A stretch of 64,000 nt of DNA from Cupriavidus sp. (GCA_031181345.1 JAPSLC010000012.1:40330-104329), one strand, 5' to 3'. Positions 1 to 8,580 are shown, counted from the stretch's first letter. The notes: a model not told the origin generated them from the sequence alone. Program-made: numbers and translations.

Positions 1-1
1 C

Positions 2-229
2 ACCATCGCAGGCCAGGGCGTCGGCTTGCTGAGCTTGACGCTGGTGGCCGAAGAACTGGCCTCGGGCGTGCTGGTGCAGCCGTTCGAGTTGGCGCTGGAG
101 AGCTTCCGCTACGACCTGGTCTACAGCCCGCGCGCCGCCGAACGGCCGGCGACGCAGCTGGTGAGGGAGTGGGTCACGGCGGAGTTTGGTTTGGAAAATC
201 GGCATTCATCGTTCAGTGTCACGGGTTGA
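2..229 (+). CDS. LysR-family regulator, C-terminal end (5' truncated by window edge)
   Basis: Only the last 75 residues are present; the start lies left of the window and the frame is open to base 2. The readable part begins TIAGQGVGLL and carries the typical end of a GcvA-like LysR effector domain: the GxGVxLL turn, a short strand (LVQPFE), a Y-x-LVY strand and the RAAERPATQLVREW helix. LysR proteins bind DNA with an N-terminal winged helix, not seen here, and sense a small ligand through the C-terminal periplasmic-binding-like fold. Target and ligand cannot be told because the divergent partner is outside the window. Confidence 0.75.
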   Translation, partial: TIAGQGVGLLSLTLVAEELASGVLVQPFELALESFRYDLVYSPRAAERPATQLVREWVTAEFGLENRHSSFSVTG

Positions 230-308
230 ACGGCGGTATCGAGAGGAGGACACCGGACGCCCTGCTATGCTTGTCGGGTCAGTCCAACAACTCGGTCCAC
301 ACTCAGCC

Positions 309-563
309 ATGCGAACCATCGACTTCCCAGATGCCAGCGACAATCTCGAGGCCATCTTCGACTTGGCCATCGCTGATAACGAAGCCATCCTGATCACGCG
401 CCGAGATGCACCGAACGCAGTGATCATGTCGCAGGCTCAATACGATAGCTGGGTGGAAACCGCCTACCTGCTGCACCACCGACGCAATGCAAACCGTCTG
501 ATGCGGTCGATTGAGCAGCACCGTCGCGGCAAGGCCGTGAAGCGCGATGCGGCCGACGACTAG
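309..563 (+). CDS. YefM/Phd-type antitoxin without a toxin gene
   Basis: The 84-residue product (MRTIDFPDASDNLEAIF...) matches the layout of YefM: an N-terminal Phd/YefM dimer fold with ILITRRDAPNAVIMS (residues about 26-40), then the ETAYLL motif and the R-LM-SIEQHRRGK tail that in YefM wraps the YoeB toxin. The start at 309 is chosen because the family begins with MRTI; an upstream in-frame start at 186 would add unrelated sequence. YefM normally neutralises YoeB and autorepresses the operon, with yoeB immediately 3'. Here the next gene, 1 base downstream, is an AraC regulator and nothing resembling YoeB or RelE lies on either side. So this is an orphan antitoxin or a remnant. Confidence 0.8.
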   Translation: MRTIDFPDASDNLEAIFDLAIADNEAILITRRDAPNAVIMSQAQYDSWVETAYLLHHRRNANRLMRSIEQHRRGKAVKRDAADD

Positions 564-564
564 T

Positions 565-1437
565 ATGTCCCGCACGGCAGCTCCCATGGGCACTCCATCG
601 CCTTCCTTCTGGCACGATCCTTCGCTTCCCTTCATCGAGGCCCGTTCGATCGAGGACGGCCGCCGCATCCGTTACGGCGCGCATTCGCACGAGACTTTCT
701 CGCTCGGCGCTGTCACCGGTGGCCGCAGTATTTACATGAACGGCCGCATGCGCGCATCGGTGGGCGCCGGTGCCGTGGTGCTGATGAATCCCGAAGAGGT
801 GCATGCCTGCAATCCGCTCGACGATGCACCGTGGTCGTATCGGATGCTGCATGTCGACGCCTGCTGGCTGGGCGCGCTGCAGCACGATCTGGGCTTCGAC
901 CGCAACTGCGACTTCCACGCGTTCTCGACGCGGGTCAGCGACGATGCCGCGCTGCATCGCGCGTTGGGCCGTTTCCATGCCTTGCTGACGGACGAGGGAA
1001 TCGAGCCGACGCACAAGGAGGAGGCTGCCATTGCGTTTTTCTCGGCGGTGCATCGGCGTCTGCTGCCGGCGCCGAGGCGCCGGTCTTCCGCTACCGGCGA
1101 GAACGGGGCGAATCGCCACTGGCCGGCATATCGCCTGCGGCGCGCCGCCGAATATATCGACGCCAATTTCGCGCGGCCGCTGCGGCTTGGCGATATCTGC
1201 GCGGCCGCGCAGTTGTCCGAATCGCATCTGATCCGCGCGTTCAAGCGGCACTATGGGCTGACGCCGCACGCCTATCTGGTCAATCGGCGGGTGCAATACA
1301 GCCGCAGCCAGCTCAAGCGGGGCCGCGCAATTTCCGATGTCGCGCTGGAAGCGGGATTTGCCGATCAGGCGCACCTGCAACGCGTGTTCAAGCGGATGGT
1401 CGCCGCCACGCCGGCGCAGTATCAGCGCATGCGTTGA
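565..1437 (+). CDS. AraC-family transcriptional regulator with cupin sensor domain
   Basis: This 290-residue regulator has an N-terminal AraC-binding cupin-like domain (about residues 20-150; HSHETFSLGAVTGG and VVLMNPEEVHACNP are the usual cupin strands). Its C-terminal AraC double helix-turn-helix spans about 185-285, with LRLGDICAAAQLSESHLIRAFK as the first HTH and ISDVALEAGFADQAHLQRVFK as the second. This is the class found next to LysE-type exporters, and such an exporter (1469-2065) is encoded convergently just 3'. Regulation of that exporter is inference. An in-frame ATG at 547 would overlap the antitoxin gene by 17 bases; 565 is preferred for its short gap to the stop. Confidence 0.88.
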   Translation: MSRTAAPMGTPSPSFWHDPSLPFIEARSIEDGRRIRYGAHSHETFSLGAVTGGRSIYMNGRMRASVGAGAVVLMNPEEVHACNPLDDAPWSYRMLHVDACWLGALQHDLGFDRNCDFHAFSTRVSDDAALHRALGRFHALLTDEGIEPTHKEEAAIAFFSAVHRRLLPAPRRRSSATGENGANRHWPAYRLRRAAEYIDANFARPLRLGDICAAAQLSESHLIRAFKRHYGLTPHAYLVNRRVQYSRSQLKRGRAISDVALEAGFADQAHLQRVFKRMVAATPAQYQRMR

Positions 1438-1468
1438 TCCGCGGCAGGCACGGCCTCGATCTCCCGCT

Positions 1469-2065
1469 TCAAAGCTCCACCAGAAACAAGGCGCTCGCCA
1501 CCAGCAGCAGCGCCATCGCGCGGTTGAAGATCCGCACGCGGCGCGCATCGCGCAGCCAGGCGCGCAGGAACGCCCCGGCATAGGCCCAGCAGGCGATCGA
1601 CAGATAGCAGACCACGAAATAGATCGCCGCGAAGCGCCACACCTGCACGCCGGCGCCGTCGGCCGCGTAGACGCCGATGCCGGCCACCGACGCCAGCCAC
1701 GCCTTCGGGTTGAGCCACTGCATCGCGGCGCCGTACAGGAACGACGGCCCCTTGCCGTCGCCGCTTGCCTCGATCCGCCCCTCGTCGGTGGCCAGCTTCC
1801 AGGCCATGAACAGCAGGAAGGCGATGCCGCCCCAGCGGATCGCCGTCGTCAGGGCGGGCCACTGCGTCAGCAATCGATGCATGCCGAGGCCGACCAACAG
1901 CAGCAGCACGGAAAAGCCGACCGTCGCGCCGGTGACATGGCGCAGGCTTGCGCGCAAGCCGTGCTGCGCGCCAGCGGTCAGCGCCACGATATTGACCGGC
2001 CCGGGCGTGATCGAGGACACCAGGGCAAAGGCGGCCATGGACAGCAGCAGGGTCAGAGAGGCCAT
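1469..2065 (-). CDS. LysE/RhtB-family amino-acid exporter
   Basis: The protein has 198 residues and about six hydrophobic segments. The family mark near the N-terminus is present (SSITPGPVNIVALTAGAQHGLRASLRHVTGATVG), as is the mid-protein FLYGAAMQWLNPKAWL motif. LysE/RhtB proteins export amino acids or small metabolites across the inner membrane using the proton gradient. The start at 2065 is chosen for a GGAG-like ribosome site 8-11 bases upstream and because the first hydrophobic helix begins at once; longer in-frame starts exist up to 2143. The gene is convergent with the AraC regulator at 565-1437, a pairing often seen for this exporter family. The substrate is unknown. Confidence 0.88.
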   Translation of the reverse strand: MASLTLLLSMAAFALVSSITPGPVNIVALTAGAQHGLRASLRHVTGATVGFSVLLLLVGLGMHRLLTQWPALTTAIRWGGIAFLLFMAWKLATDEGRIEASGDGKGPSFLYGAAMQWLNPKAWLASVAGIGVYAADGAGVQVWRFAAIYFVVCYLSIACWAYAGAFLRAWLRDARRVRIFNRAMALLLVASALFLVEL

Positions 2066-2141
2066 CGTTGCGCTCCGGATTGGACGATGGCGCATGCTAG
2101 AAGCGGTCCTGTGCGGCTGTATTGAACAAAACTGCTTCGGC

Positions 2142-2169
2142 AAAAAAAACGGGCTTCCGAAGAAGCCCG
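2142..2169 (-). terminator. Rho-independent terminator of the oxlT-like gene
   Basis: On the minus strand an 8-bp stem CGGGCTTC/GAAGCCCG with a 4-base loop (2150-2169) is followed directly by eight T residues (2142-2149). It lies 35 bases past the stop of the minus-strand gene at 2204-3526. Confidence 0.9.
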
Positions 2170-2203
2170 CATCAGTTCCGGCGTTTGCCGGGGTGGAGAT
2201 CGA

Positions 2204-3526
2204 TCAGGCGGGTACCTGTGTGCCGGCTGCCGCGGCCTCCTTCGAGAACAGCCGTCTGGATGTCGCCACATGGCCCGCAAGCACTGGCCGCAGCACCATC
2301 AGCGCCAGGAACGCCGCGATCAGGTCCATGGTGGCCACCGTGTACAGCACGGTGGACCAGGTGCCGGTGGCCTCCATGATCAGGTTGCCGATCGGCACGA
2401 ACAGCGCGCCGATGCCCTTGGCGGTATAGAGCACGCCGTAGATCTTGCCGATGTGCTTGGTGCCGAAGGCATCCCCGGCCAGCGCGGAGAACAGCGAGTA
2501 GACCTCGCCCCAGGCCAGGAACACCACCCCCGACAGGATCAGGAAGGCATACGGGTTATGGCCAAAATACCCCAGTGCGATGATCCCCAAGCCCTCCAGC
2601 GTGAAGGCGATCACCATGGTCTTCTCGCGGCCGATATGGTCGGAGATCCAGCCGAACAGGGGCCGCGAGATCCCGTTCATGACGCGGTCGAGCATCAGTG
2701 CCAGCGGCAGGGCGGCCATCACGAAGAAGTGCATGTCGACCTGGAAGTCCTTGACGCCGAGGTCCTTGGCGATGACGCCCAGCTGTGCCACGGCCATCAT
2801 GCCGCCGGTGACCACCAGCACGAACATCACCAGCATCAGCCAGAACAGCTTGGTGCAAAGCGCTTCCTTCAACGTGTAGTCGCGCGTGGCCTGCGCCAGC
2901 TTGTTGGATGCCTTGACCTCGGTTGCCTTCGGCGAGCGCAGGAACCAGGCGGCCGCGAACGCCAGCGTGCCTTGCAGCACCCCGAAGAACAGGAAGGTGT
3001 GCTGGAAGCCCGAGGACTCGATCATCGCCGCGATGGGCAGGATCGTGGCGGCCGAACCGGCGCCGTATCCGCCCGCGGTCAGGCCTACCGCGAGGCCGCG
3101 GCGGTCGGGGAACCACTTGATCGCGTTGTTGATGCAGGTCGCGTAGATCGAACCGACACCCAGCCCGCCGACCGCGGCACCGATGTAGAAGCCCATCAGC
3201 GTGGTGGCCTGCGAGTTGATGACCCACGAACTGCCCATCAGGATGGCGCCGAAGGCCACCATCATCCGCGGCCCGAACTTGTCGATGAAATACCCTTCGA
3301 TCGGCGCGAGCCAGGTCTGCACCAGCACGAACACCGTAAAGGCGATCTGGATATTGGCGCGCGACCAGCCGTAGGTTTCCTGGATTTCCGGGACGAACAG
3401 CGTCCAGGCGTATTGGATGTTCGCGGTGGCGACCATGCAGATGACGCCAACGATCAGCTGCGTCCAGCGCGTCTTTTCGGAGACCTCGGGATTGGGGCGG
3501 AATGCCGCCGCTGACGAATTATTCAT
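2204..3526 (-). CDS. oxlT: Oxalate/formate antiporter-like MFS transporter (OxlT family)
   Basis: This is a 440-residue, 12-helix MFS permease. The OxlT-type markers are QYAWTLFVPEIQETYGWSRANIQ in the first periplasmic loop, GGLGVGSIYATCINNAIKWFPDRRGLA in helix 4-5, SRPLFGWISDHIGREKTM before helix 9 and LYTAKGIGALFVPIG late in the protein. The arginine and AKG lysine in the last two segments probably match the charge pair that binds oxalate in Oxalobacter OxlT (alignment by eye). OxlT swaps external oxalate for internal formate; the exact substrate here is not proven, since related proteins carry other carboxylates. The start at 3526 has an AAGGAG site at 3533-3538. A strong terminator follows. 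The long 5' leader contains a mini-ORF and hairpin (see 3662-3785). Confidence 0.88.
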   Translation of the reverse strand: MNNSSAAAFRPNPEVSEKTRWTQLIVGVICMVATANIQYAWTLFVPEIQETYGWSRANIQIAFTVFVLVQTWLAPIEGYFIDKFGPRMMVAFGAILMGSSWVINSQATTLMGFYIGAAVGGLGVGSIYATCINNAIKWFPDRRGLAVGLTAGGYGAGSAATILPIAAMIESSGFQHTFLFFGVLQGTLAFAAAWFLRSPKATEVKASNKLAQATRDYTLKEALCTKLFWLMLVMFVLVVTGGMMAVAQLGVIAKDLGVKDFQVDMHFFVMAALPLALMLDRVMNGISRPLFGWISDHIGREKTMVIAFTLEGLGIIALGYFGHNPYAFLILSGVVFLAWGEVYSLFSALAGDAFGTKHIGKIYGVLYTAKGIGALFVPIGNLIMEATGTWSTVLYTVATMDLIAAFLALMVLRPVLAGHVATSRRLFSKEAAAAGTQVPA

Positions 3527-3661
3527 GGCGCACTCCTTCAATCGTTTGGTCCTTCCTGTCCGAATGTGCGGTTCCGCACCTCGGCTCGGATATCGTCGCT
3601 AGCATTTCAATGTCTCCTGTATCGTTGGCTTCTATGTCCGTTACACATCCGCTCCTGAAAC

Positions 3662-3699
3662 AAAAAAACCCTACGCTAGTGCGCTGCCCGGCGGGGCAG
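3662..3699 (-). promoter_or_regulatory. Hairpin plus T-run in the oxlT leader (attenuator-like)
   Basis: Read on the minus strand, CTGCCC(3699-3694)/GGGCAG(3689-3684) forms a stem with a CGCC loop, extendable by three GCG/CGC pairs past a bulge. Twelve bases further on is a run of seven T (3668-3662). The gap between stem and T-run is longer than in a textbook terminator, so termination is only a possibility. It sits between the mini-ORF (3738-3785) and the transporter start at 3526. Confidence 0.35.
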
Positions 3700-3737
3700 A
3701 CGCATCGAAACAAGAGGATGGGGCGAAGCGGGCTTGC

Positions 3738-3785
3738 TTAAACTGATCTGGCGGCGATGGACGACCCGGTCGAATCGTTATCCAT
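3738..3785 (-). CDS. Possible 15-residue leader peptide upstream of oxlT
   Basis: A minus-strand mini-ORF, MDNDSTGSSIAARSV, starts at 3785. It is preceded at 5-base spacing by AAGGAGG (3797-3791), the best ribosome binding site in this part of the window. It ends at TAA (3740-3738), about 40 bases before a hairpin and T-run, and about 210 bases before the transporter start. The peptide itself matches no family known to me and is too short for a function by sequence. Its interest is the strong initiation signal in a leader position. It could be a true leader peptide, a small protein or the relic of a lost gene. Confidence 0.3.
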   Translation of the reverse strand: MDNDSTGSSIAARSV

Positions 3786-4307
3786 GCATTCCTCCTTGCC
3801 GTTGGTGTCCCTCTGTTGGGGTGCCGGTTGCCATCACGGTCATCGCCCCGCTCGCATTGGGTGTGGCGATGGGTTACAAGGTATGTGATATATCAATTAA
3901 GTCAAGTGAAAGGGATGGCAGGGTTTTCACCAGCAGGGATTCATTCCGTAAATCACTATGCTGCGCCGCTTCAGATGGTTATCGCATGATTATCGAAATC
4001 AAAAAAATCTCGCTGAAAAATGGCGGAGAACGGGTATTGCGTGACACCCGGATGCAAAATGCGGTGCGGTTGCAGACGATATTCGCCGATTAAGAAATGG
4101 GCGGTCGACTTACTTCAATGCATATTGCGATAACCGCTCGATTCATTATGTATGGAGCGCGCGCTGAATAAATGATTATCGGCAATCGATCCCGATTGCG
4201 CATCGCCGGCTTGCCGGTATCGCGGTAAATTGACGATCTTGATGGGCGCCGGCGTCCCGGTGTGCGACGCCGTCGCCCCCAAGCCTGTCTACGCAATGGA
4301 GGTGCTG

Positions 4308-5000
4308 ATGAATCTATCGAATGCCAAAACCGGCCATGTGCAATCAGCCGACGTCGAACTGGTGGCGTGGTCCTGGCTGACCCGGATGGGCCTTGACGTG
4401 GCCGCGGTGACCCGGACCCCGGACCGTGTAAGCGTCGAAGGGCGGGTACAGGCGCAGTGGGACGACGGGCCGCTCGAACTCGCCTATCGGCTCGAATGCG
4501 AGGCGGACTGGCGCTTTGTCCGGCTCGACGCCCGCACCGTGTACCGGGGCGACACGCGGACCCTCGAACTGGCCTGGGACGGCGCACAGTGGACCGACGG
4601 GCAGGGCCGACGCGACGACCTTGCCGACGCCGCCTACATCGACATCATGGCGACGCCGATCACCAATACGCTGCCGGTCTGCCACGCGAGCTGGCAACCG
4701 GGCGCGAGCCAGGTGTTCACGATGGCTTATGTCCGCCTGCCCGAACTGACGGTGGAGCCGGTACGGCAGCGCTACACCTTGCTGGCCACGGAGCCGGACG
4801 GCCGCCGCCGCTTCCTCTACGAGACCCTGGGGCCGGCAGGGGAGCGTCAGGCAGGCGCTACTGGCCTCACCGGCTATCACGGCCAGGACTCGACGTTCAG
4901 CGCCGAGCTGTTGGTCGACGCCGGCGGGCTGGTGATCGCTTATCCCCCGTATTGGGACCGGATGCCGGCGGCGCGGGCGCTGGCGGACAAGGGCATTTGA
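4308..5000 (+). CDS. Putative glycolipid-binding family protein
   Basis: The product is 230 residues with no signal peptide or membrane segment. Its all-beta pattern fits the putative glycolipid-binding domain family (known from sequence collections, function weakly defined): WRFVRLDARTVYRGDTRTLELAWDGAQWTDGQGR early on, then the conserved DAAYIDIMATPITNTLPVCH block, MAYVRLPELTVEPVRQRYTLL and the closing VDAGGLVIAYPPYWDR. The start at 4308 has GGAGG five bases upstream; a longer frame from 4230 is possible but lacks such a site. It stands alone, 19 bases before the promoter of the ECF41 sigma operon. The name reflects a domain label, not a tested activity. Confidence 0.7.
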   Translation: MNLSNAKTGHVQSADVELVAWSWLTRMGLDVAAVTRTPDRVSVEGRVQAQWDDGPLELAYRLECEADWRFVRLDARTVYRGDTRTLELAWDGAQWTDGQGRRDDLADAAYIDIMATPITNTLPVCHASWQPGASQVFTMAYVRLPELTVEPVRQRYTLLATEPDGRRRFLYETLGPAGERQAGATGLTGYHGQDSTFSAELLVDAGGLVIAYPPYWDRMPAARALADKGI

Positions 5001-5018
5001 TCGTTCGGCGGCCAGCGG

Positions 5019-5045
5019 TGTCACAAACGCCCATGGCCAGACGTC
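5019..5045 (+). promoter_or_regulatory. ECF41-type promoter of the sigma factor operon
   Basis: The sequence TGTCACA (5019-5025), 16 bases, then CGTC (5042-5045) matches the promoter pattern published for ECF41 sigma factors (TGTCACA-N16-CGTC). It lies 92 bases upstream of the ECF41 gene at 5137, as expected for autoregulation. Confidence 0.8.
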
Positions 5046-5136
5046 TTGGGTTTGACTGACTGCTACAGTGCCACGCCGGCACCGTGGCGGCGCCACGGTC
5101 GTGCCTTGGCATTGACCCTCGACGATATGGAACGCG

Positions 5137-6075
5137 ATGACCCGCCCACCCGATACCCGCGATCGGCCTGGCCACGCCACCACGGCCGCGCCAGACGATC
5201 CCGCCACGCTGACCTTCGCTCGGCTGCGCCCGCGGCTGCACGGCATCGCCTACCGGATGCTGGGCACCGTCGCGGAAGCCGAGGATGTGGTGCAGGACGC
5301 CTGGCTGCGCTGGCATGAGGCCGACCGCGGCAGCATCGCCAACGCCGAGGCCTGGCTGGTCACCGTCACCTCGCGCTTGTCGATCGACCGGCTGCGCGTG
5401 GCGAAGACCCAGCGCGAACACTACGCCGGCATCTGGCTTCCCGAACCGGAACTGACCGATTCCCCCGCCACCCCCGAGCAGTTGACCGAGCGGGCCGACG
5501 ATCTGTCGGTGGCGTTCCTGGTGCTGCTCGAGCGGCTGACCCCGGAGGCGCGCGCGGCCTTCCTGCTGCGCGAGGTGTTCGACGCGGACTATGCGGACGT
5601 CGCCCGCGCGATCGGCAAGAGCGAGGCCGCCTGCCGCCAGCTGGTCAGCCGCGCCAAGGTCCAGCTGCGCGACGAGCGGCCACGTTTCGCCGTCCCGCGC
5701 GAGACGCATCTGCGTCTGCTGCAGGGCTTTGCCCAGGCGATGGAGCGCGGCGACATGGAAGCCTTGCAGGCGATGCTGGCCGAGGACGCCGAACTGATCG
5801 GCGACGGCGGCGGCAAGGTGCCGAGCTTCCCCAAGCCGCTGGTCGGCGGCTGGCGCATCGCCAAGGTGTTCGCGATGAGCGCGCAGCGCCCCGGTACGGC
5901 GGTACGCGTCGAGCTGGCGCTGCTCAATGGCGACTGGGCCTTGCTGCGCTTTGTCGACGGTCAGCTCGAATCGGCGCAGTGCTACGAGACCGACGGCGAG
6001 CGCATCGTCCGCATTCACGCCCAGCGCAATCCCGACAAGCTGCTGCGCATCGCGCTCGCGCGCGGTGCCTGCTGA
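5137..6075 (+). CDS. ECF41-family RNA polymerase sigma factor (SigJ-like) with SnoaL-like C-terminal domain
   Basis: This 312-residue sigma factor has region 2 at about residues 27-92 (YRMLGTVAEAEDVVQDAWLRW) and region 4 at about 125-180 (LTPEARAAFLLREVFDADYADVARAIG). A SnoaL-like C-terminal domain follows. The three ECF41 marks are all present: WLPEP (100-104) in the linker, DGGGK (223-227) and NPDKL (298-302). In ECF41 proteins the extra domain replaces a separate anti-sigma factor and tunes activity. The partner gene encoding an AhpD/carboxymuconolactone-decarboxylase-like protein follows 104 bases downstream, the standard arrangement. A matching promoter lies at 5019-5045. The inducing signal is unknown for the family. 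Confidence 0.93.
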   Translation: MTRPPDTRDRPGHATTAAPDDPATLTFARLRPRLHGIAYRMLGTVAEAEDVVQDAWLRWHEADRGSIANAEAWLVTVTSRLSIDRLRVAKTQREHYAGIWLPEPELTDSPATPEQLTERADDLSVAFLVLLERLTPEARAAFLLREVFDADYADVARAIGKSEAACRQLVSRAKVQLRDERPRFAVPRETHLRLLQGFAQAMERGDMEALQAMLAEDAELIGDGGGKVPSFPKPLVGGWRIAKVFAMSAQRPGTAVRVELALLNGDWALLRFVDGQLESAQCYETDGERIVRIHAQRNPDKLLRIALARGAC

Positions 6076-6179
6076 GCGCCTGCATGTTCGTTTGCTTCAG
6101 GGGCGTGTGGCCGCTGGCCGCCGCCGTGATCACCGCCGCGCTCCCCCCGGTGCGCACCCATTTGGACCAGGAGAAAGCC

Positions 6180-6659
6180 ATGACCCAACGCATCAACTAC
6201 ATCCAGCAATCGCCCGAGCTGTTCAAGGCCTATCTGAACTTCAGCAACGCGGTCGCCGGCGGCGGCATCGAGCGATCGCTGCTCGATCTGGTGTCGATCC
6301 GTGCCTCGCAGCTCAATGGCTGCGCGTTCTGCGTCGACATGCACGTCAAGGAAGCCAAGATGCACGGCGAGCGCGAGCTGCGCCTCTACCATGTCGCCAT
6401 CTGGCGCGAATCGACGCTGTTCTCGCCGCGCGAGCGCGCGGCGCTGGAATGGACCGAGACGCTGACGCAGCTGCCGCCGCATGGCGTGCCCGACGACGTC
6501 TACGAGCGCGTGCGGGCCCAGTTGTCGGAGAAGGAACTGTCCGACCTGACCTTCGCGGTGATGGGCATCAACGGCTGGAACCGCGCCAACGTCGCGTTCC
6601 GCACGGTGCCCGGTTCGGCGGACAAGGTGTTCGGGTTGGACAAGGCCGGGCTGGAATAA
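6180..6659 (+). CDS. AhpD-like carboxymuconolactone decarboxylase family protein
   Basis: The 159-residue all-helical protein carries the AhpD active-site motif CAFCVDMH (C48, C51, H55), which in AhpD and relatives works as a thiol peroxidase or disulfide relay. It also has the closing FAVMGINGWNRANVAFR segment of the family. The start at 6180 has AGGAGA at 6169-6174. It is the usual partner gene of ECF41 sigma factors, whose target operons encode a carboxymuconolactone decarboxylase, oxidoreductase or epimerase. Expression from the 5019 promoter together with the sigma gene is likely. Substrate unknown; decarboxylase activity is not implied by the name. Confidence 0.92.
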   Translation: MTQRINYIQQSPELFKAYLNFSNAVAGGGIERSLLDLVSIRASQLNGCAFCVDMHVKEAKMHGERELRLYHVAIWRESTLFSPRERAALEWTETLTQLPPHGVPDDVYERVRAQLSEKELSDLTFAVMGINGWNRANVAFRTVPGSADKVFGLDKAGLE

Positions 6660-6689
6660 CGGCCCGCCGACCACACTGGCAAATCGATC

Positions 6690-6760
6690 CGTCGTCCCCG
6701 CGCAGGCGGGGACCCAGCGACTTCAAAAGACACTGGGCTCCCGCCTGCGCGGGAACGACG
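6690..6760. repeat. REP-like palindromic repeat, copy 1
   Basis: A 71-bp imperfect palindrome: the arm 6690-6716 (CGTCGTCCCCGCGCAGGCGG...) is mirrored by 6733-6760 around a short centre. A second, closely similar copy lies inverted at 35520-35590. It sits between the convergent AhpD-like gene and the chemoreceptor gene, so it may also end both transcripts. Confidence 0.85.
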
Positions 6761-6780
6761 TGATGATGCGCAGGAGACCC

Positions 6781-8580
6781 TCAAGCCAGCCGGAACAAGC
6801 CCACCGCCCCGGCCAGCTTGTTGGCCTGCGCCTGCAGCGCCGACGCGGCTGCCGACGATTGCTCCACCAGCGCGGCGTTCTGCTGCACCATCTCGTCGAG
6901 CTGGCCGACCGCCTGGTTGACCTCCTGAATGCCGCGCGTCTGCTCGACCGCGGCATTGGAAATCTCCGAGATCACGGTGCTGACCTGCGAGACGTTGCCG
7001 ACGATTGCCGTCATCGTCTCGCCCGCCTTGCGCACCTGGCCCGAGCCCGAGGCCACCTCGCCGACGGTCGATTCGATCAGCGTCTTGATCTCCTTGGCGG
7101 CCTGCGCGCTGCGCTGGGCCAATCCCCGCACCTCGCCCGCGACCACCGCGAAGCCGCGGCCCTGATCCCCGGCGCGCGCCGCTTCCACGGCCGCGTTCAG
7201 CGCCAGGATATTGGTCTGGAAGGCGATGCCCTCGATCACGCCGATGATGTCGGAGACCTTGGCCGAGGCGTGCTCGATCTTGTCCATCGTGCCGATGACC
7301 TCGCCGATCACCACGCCGCCTTCGGAGGCGATCCGCGACGCGGCGATGGCGGAATCGTCCGCCTGCTTGGCCGACGTCGCCGATTGCGCGACGGTGGCAG
7401 TGATCTGCTCCATCGACGCGGCGGTCTGCTGCAGGCTGGCCGCCGCCGACTCGGTGCGCTGCGACAGATCCAGATTGCCCGCGGCGATCTCGTCGGCCGC
7501 GTGGCGCACCGATTCGCTGGCATCGCGGATCTGCCGCATCACCGTGCACAGCTTGTCGACGAAGGTATTGAACGCCCGCGCGATCTGCGCGACCTCGTCC
7601 TTGCCGTCGGCCGGCAGGCGGCGCGTCAGATCGCCATCGGCCGAACCGATCGCGTCCATCACGTCGCGCACTTGCGACAGGCGGCGGAACGAGGCCGCCG
7701 TCGCCATGCCGGCCAGCGCCGCGGCGATCAGGGCGATGACGACGAGCGTCAGCGCGGACGCCATCAGCACCGAGCGCATGCCCGCGGTCGCTTCGGTCTT
7801 GTCCAGCGCGATCACCGCAATCCAGTCGGTGTTCGGAATCGCGCGGGCGCGCAGCAGCTTGGCGGCGCCGCCGACCTGCACTTCGGTCGGCGCGGCGGCC
7901 GTCAGCAGCGCGGCCAGTTGTGCGGCGTCCAGGCCCGGCACGAGATCGGCGACGGGCCTGAGCGTCAGCTTGTCGTCGGGATGCGCGACGATCAGCCCCG
8001 CCTGCGTGACCAGCATGCCGAAGCTCGACGGCGTCGGGTGGATCGCCTTGACGTTGGCGATCACGCGGTCCATCGCCACGTCGCCCGACACCACCGCCTT
8101 GACGCCGCCGTCGGCGACGACGGGCGCGGCGAAGGCCACCACCAGCTTGCCGCTGCCCGCATCGACATAGGGCGGCGTCACCACCGGCTTGCCGGCCGCG
8201 GCCGCTTGTCGATACCAGGGACGGCCGGTCGGATCGTAGCCGGGCGGAATCCCGGTCGGATTGGAGAACATCGCGCGCTTGTCGTCATAGCCGACATAGA
8301 CGTTGACGAAGCCGCCGGCGTCCGCGACCTGTTTCAGCGCAGCCGACGGATCGGCCTGCAGCACCGCTTCGCGCAGCGAGGCGATCATCCGGCCATGGCC
8401 GTCGACCCAGTCGGCGATCGCGCCGGCATGGCCGGCCTGCAGGGCGGTCAGCGAGCTGTCGATCGCCGTGTCGTTGTACGAGTCGGCGACCACGTAGTTG
8501 ATGGCGGCATTGACCGCGAGCGCGGCCACGACGATGCCCACGCACAGTGCGACGATGCGCGAGCGGATTGAAGAGAACAT
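6781..8580 (-). CDS. Methyl-accepting chemotaxis protein with dCache sensor
   Basis: The chemoreceptor has 599 residues. Membrane segment 1 is at about 8-30, and a periplasmic sensor spans 31-270 with dCache features ([13 protein letters not shown] near 114-126, [13 protein letters not shown] near 147-159). Membrane segment 2 is at 271-295, followed by HAMP (296-350) and the signalling domain with the conserved hairpin tip [36 protein letters not shown]. It would pass ligand occupancy to CheA/CheW; the ligand cannot be read from sequence. There is no C-terminal NWETF-type pentapeptide, so adaptation would rely on neighbours. The start at 8580 places the first membrane helix normally; 8595 is an alternative. 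No other chemotaxis gene is nearby. Confidence 0.93.
   Translation of the reverse strand: MFSSIRSRIVALCVGIVVAALAVNAAINYVVADSYNDTAIDSSLTALQAGHAGAIADWVDGHGRMIASLREAVLQADPSAALKQVADAGGFVNVYVGYDDKRAMFSNPTGIPPGYDPTGRPWYRQAAAAGKPVVTPPYVDAGSGKLVVAFAAPVVADGGVKAVVSGDVAMDRVIANVKAIHPTPSSFGMLVTQAGLIVAHPDDKLTLRPVADLVPGLDAAQLAALLTAAAPTEVQVGGAAKLLRARAIPNTDWIAVIALDKTEATAGMRSVLMASALTLVVIALIAAALAGMATAASFRRLSQVRDVMDAIGSADGDLTRRLPADGKDEVAQIARAFNTFVDKLCTVMRQIRDASESVRHAADEIAAGNLDLSQRTESAAASLQQTAASMEQITATVAQSATSAKQADDSAIAASRIASEGGVVIGEVIGTMDKIEHASAKVSDIIGVIEGIAFQTNILALNAAVEAARAGDQGRGFAVVAGEVRGLAQRSAQAAKEIKTLIESTVGEVASGSGQVRKAGETMTAIVGNVSQVSTVISEISNAAVEQTRGIQEVNQAVGQLDEMVQQNAALVEQSSAAASALQAQANKLAGAVGLFRLA

Larger units (their letters stand above)
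3527..4307. other. Long non-coding leader/spacer upstream of oxlT-like gene
   Basis: These 781 bases hold no convincing protein gene on either strand. The part from 3860 to 4220 is clearly richer in A+T than its surroundings. Visible items are a minus-strand mini-ORF with a perfect Shine-Dalgarno (3738-3785), a hairpin followed by a T7 run (3662-3699), and a second small minus-strand frame whose start near 3621 has a CAGGAGAC site and which overlaps the transporter start. There is also a perfect 10-bp palindrome TGATATATCA at 3886-3895 that could be a regulator site. Nothing else was recognised. Confidence 0.6.

Noticed and set aside
3734..4093. 119-codon plus-strand frame upstream of the glycolipid-binding-like gene
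   Set aside because: No ribosome site, no family features, crosses an A+T-rich non-coding stretch and is antisense to the transporter leader.
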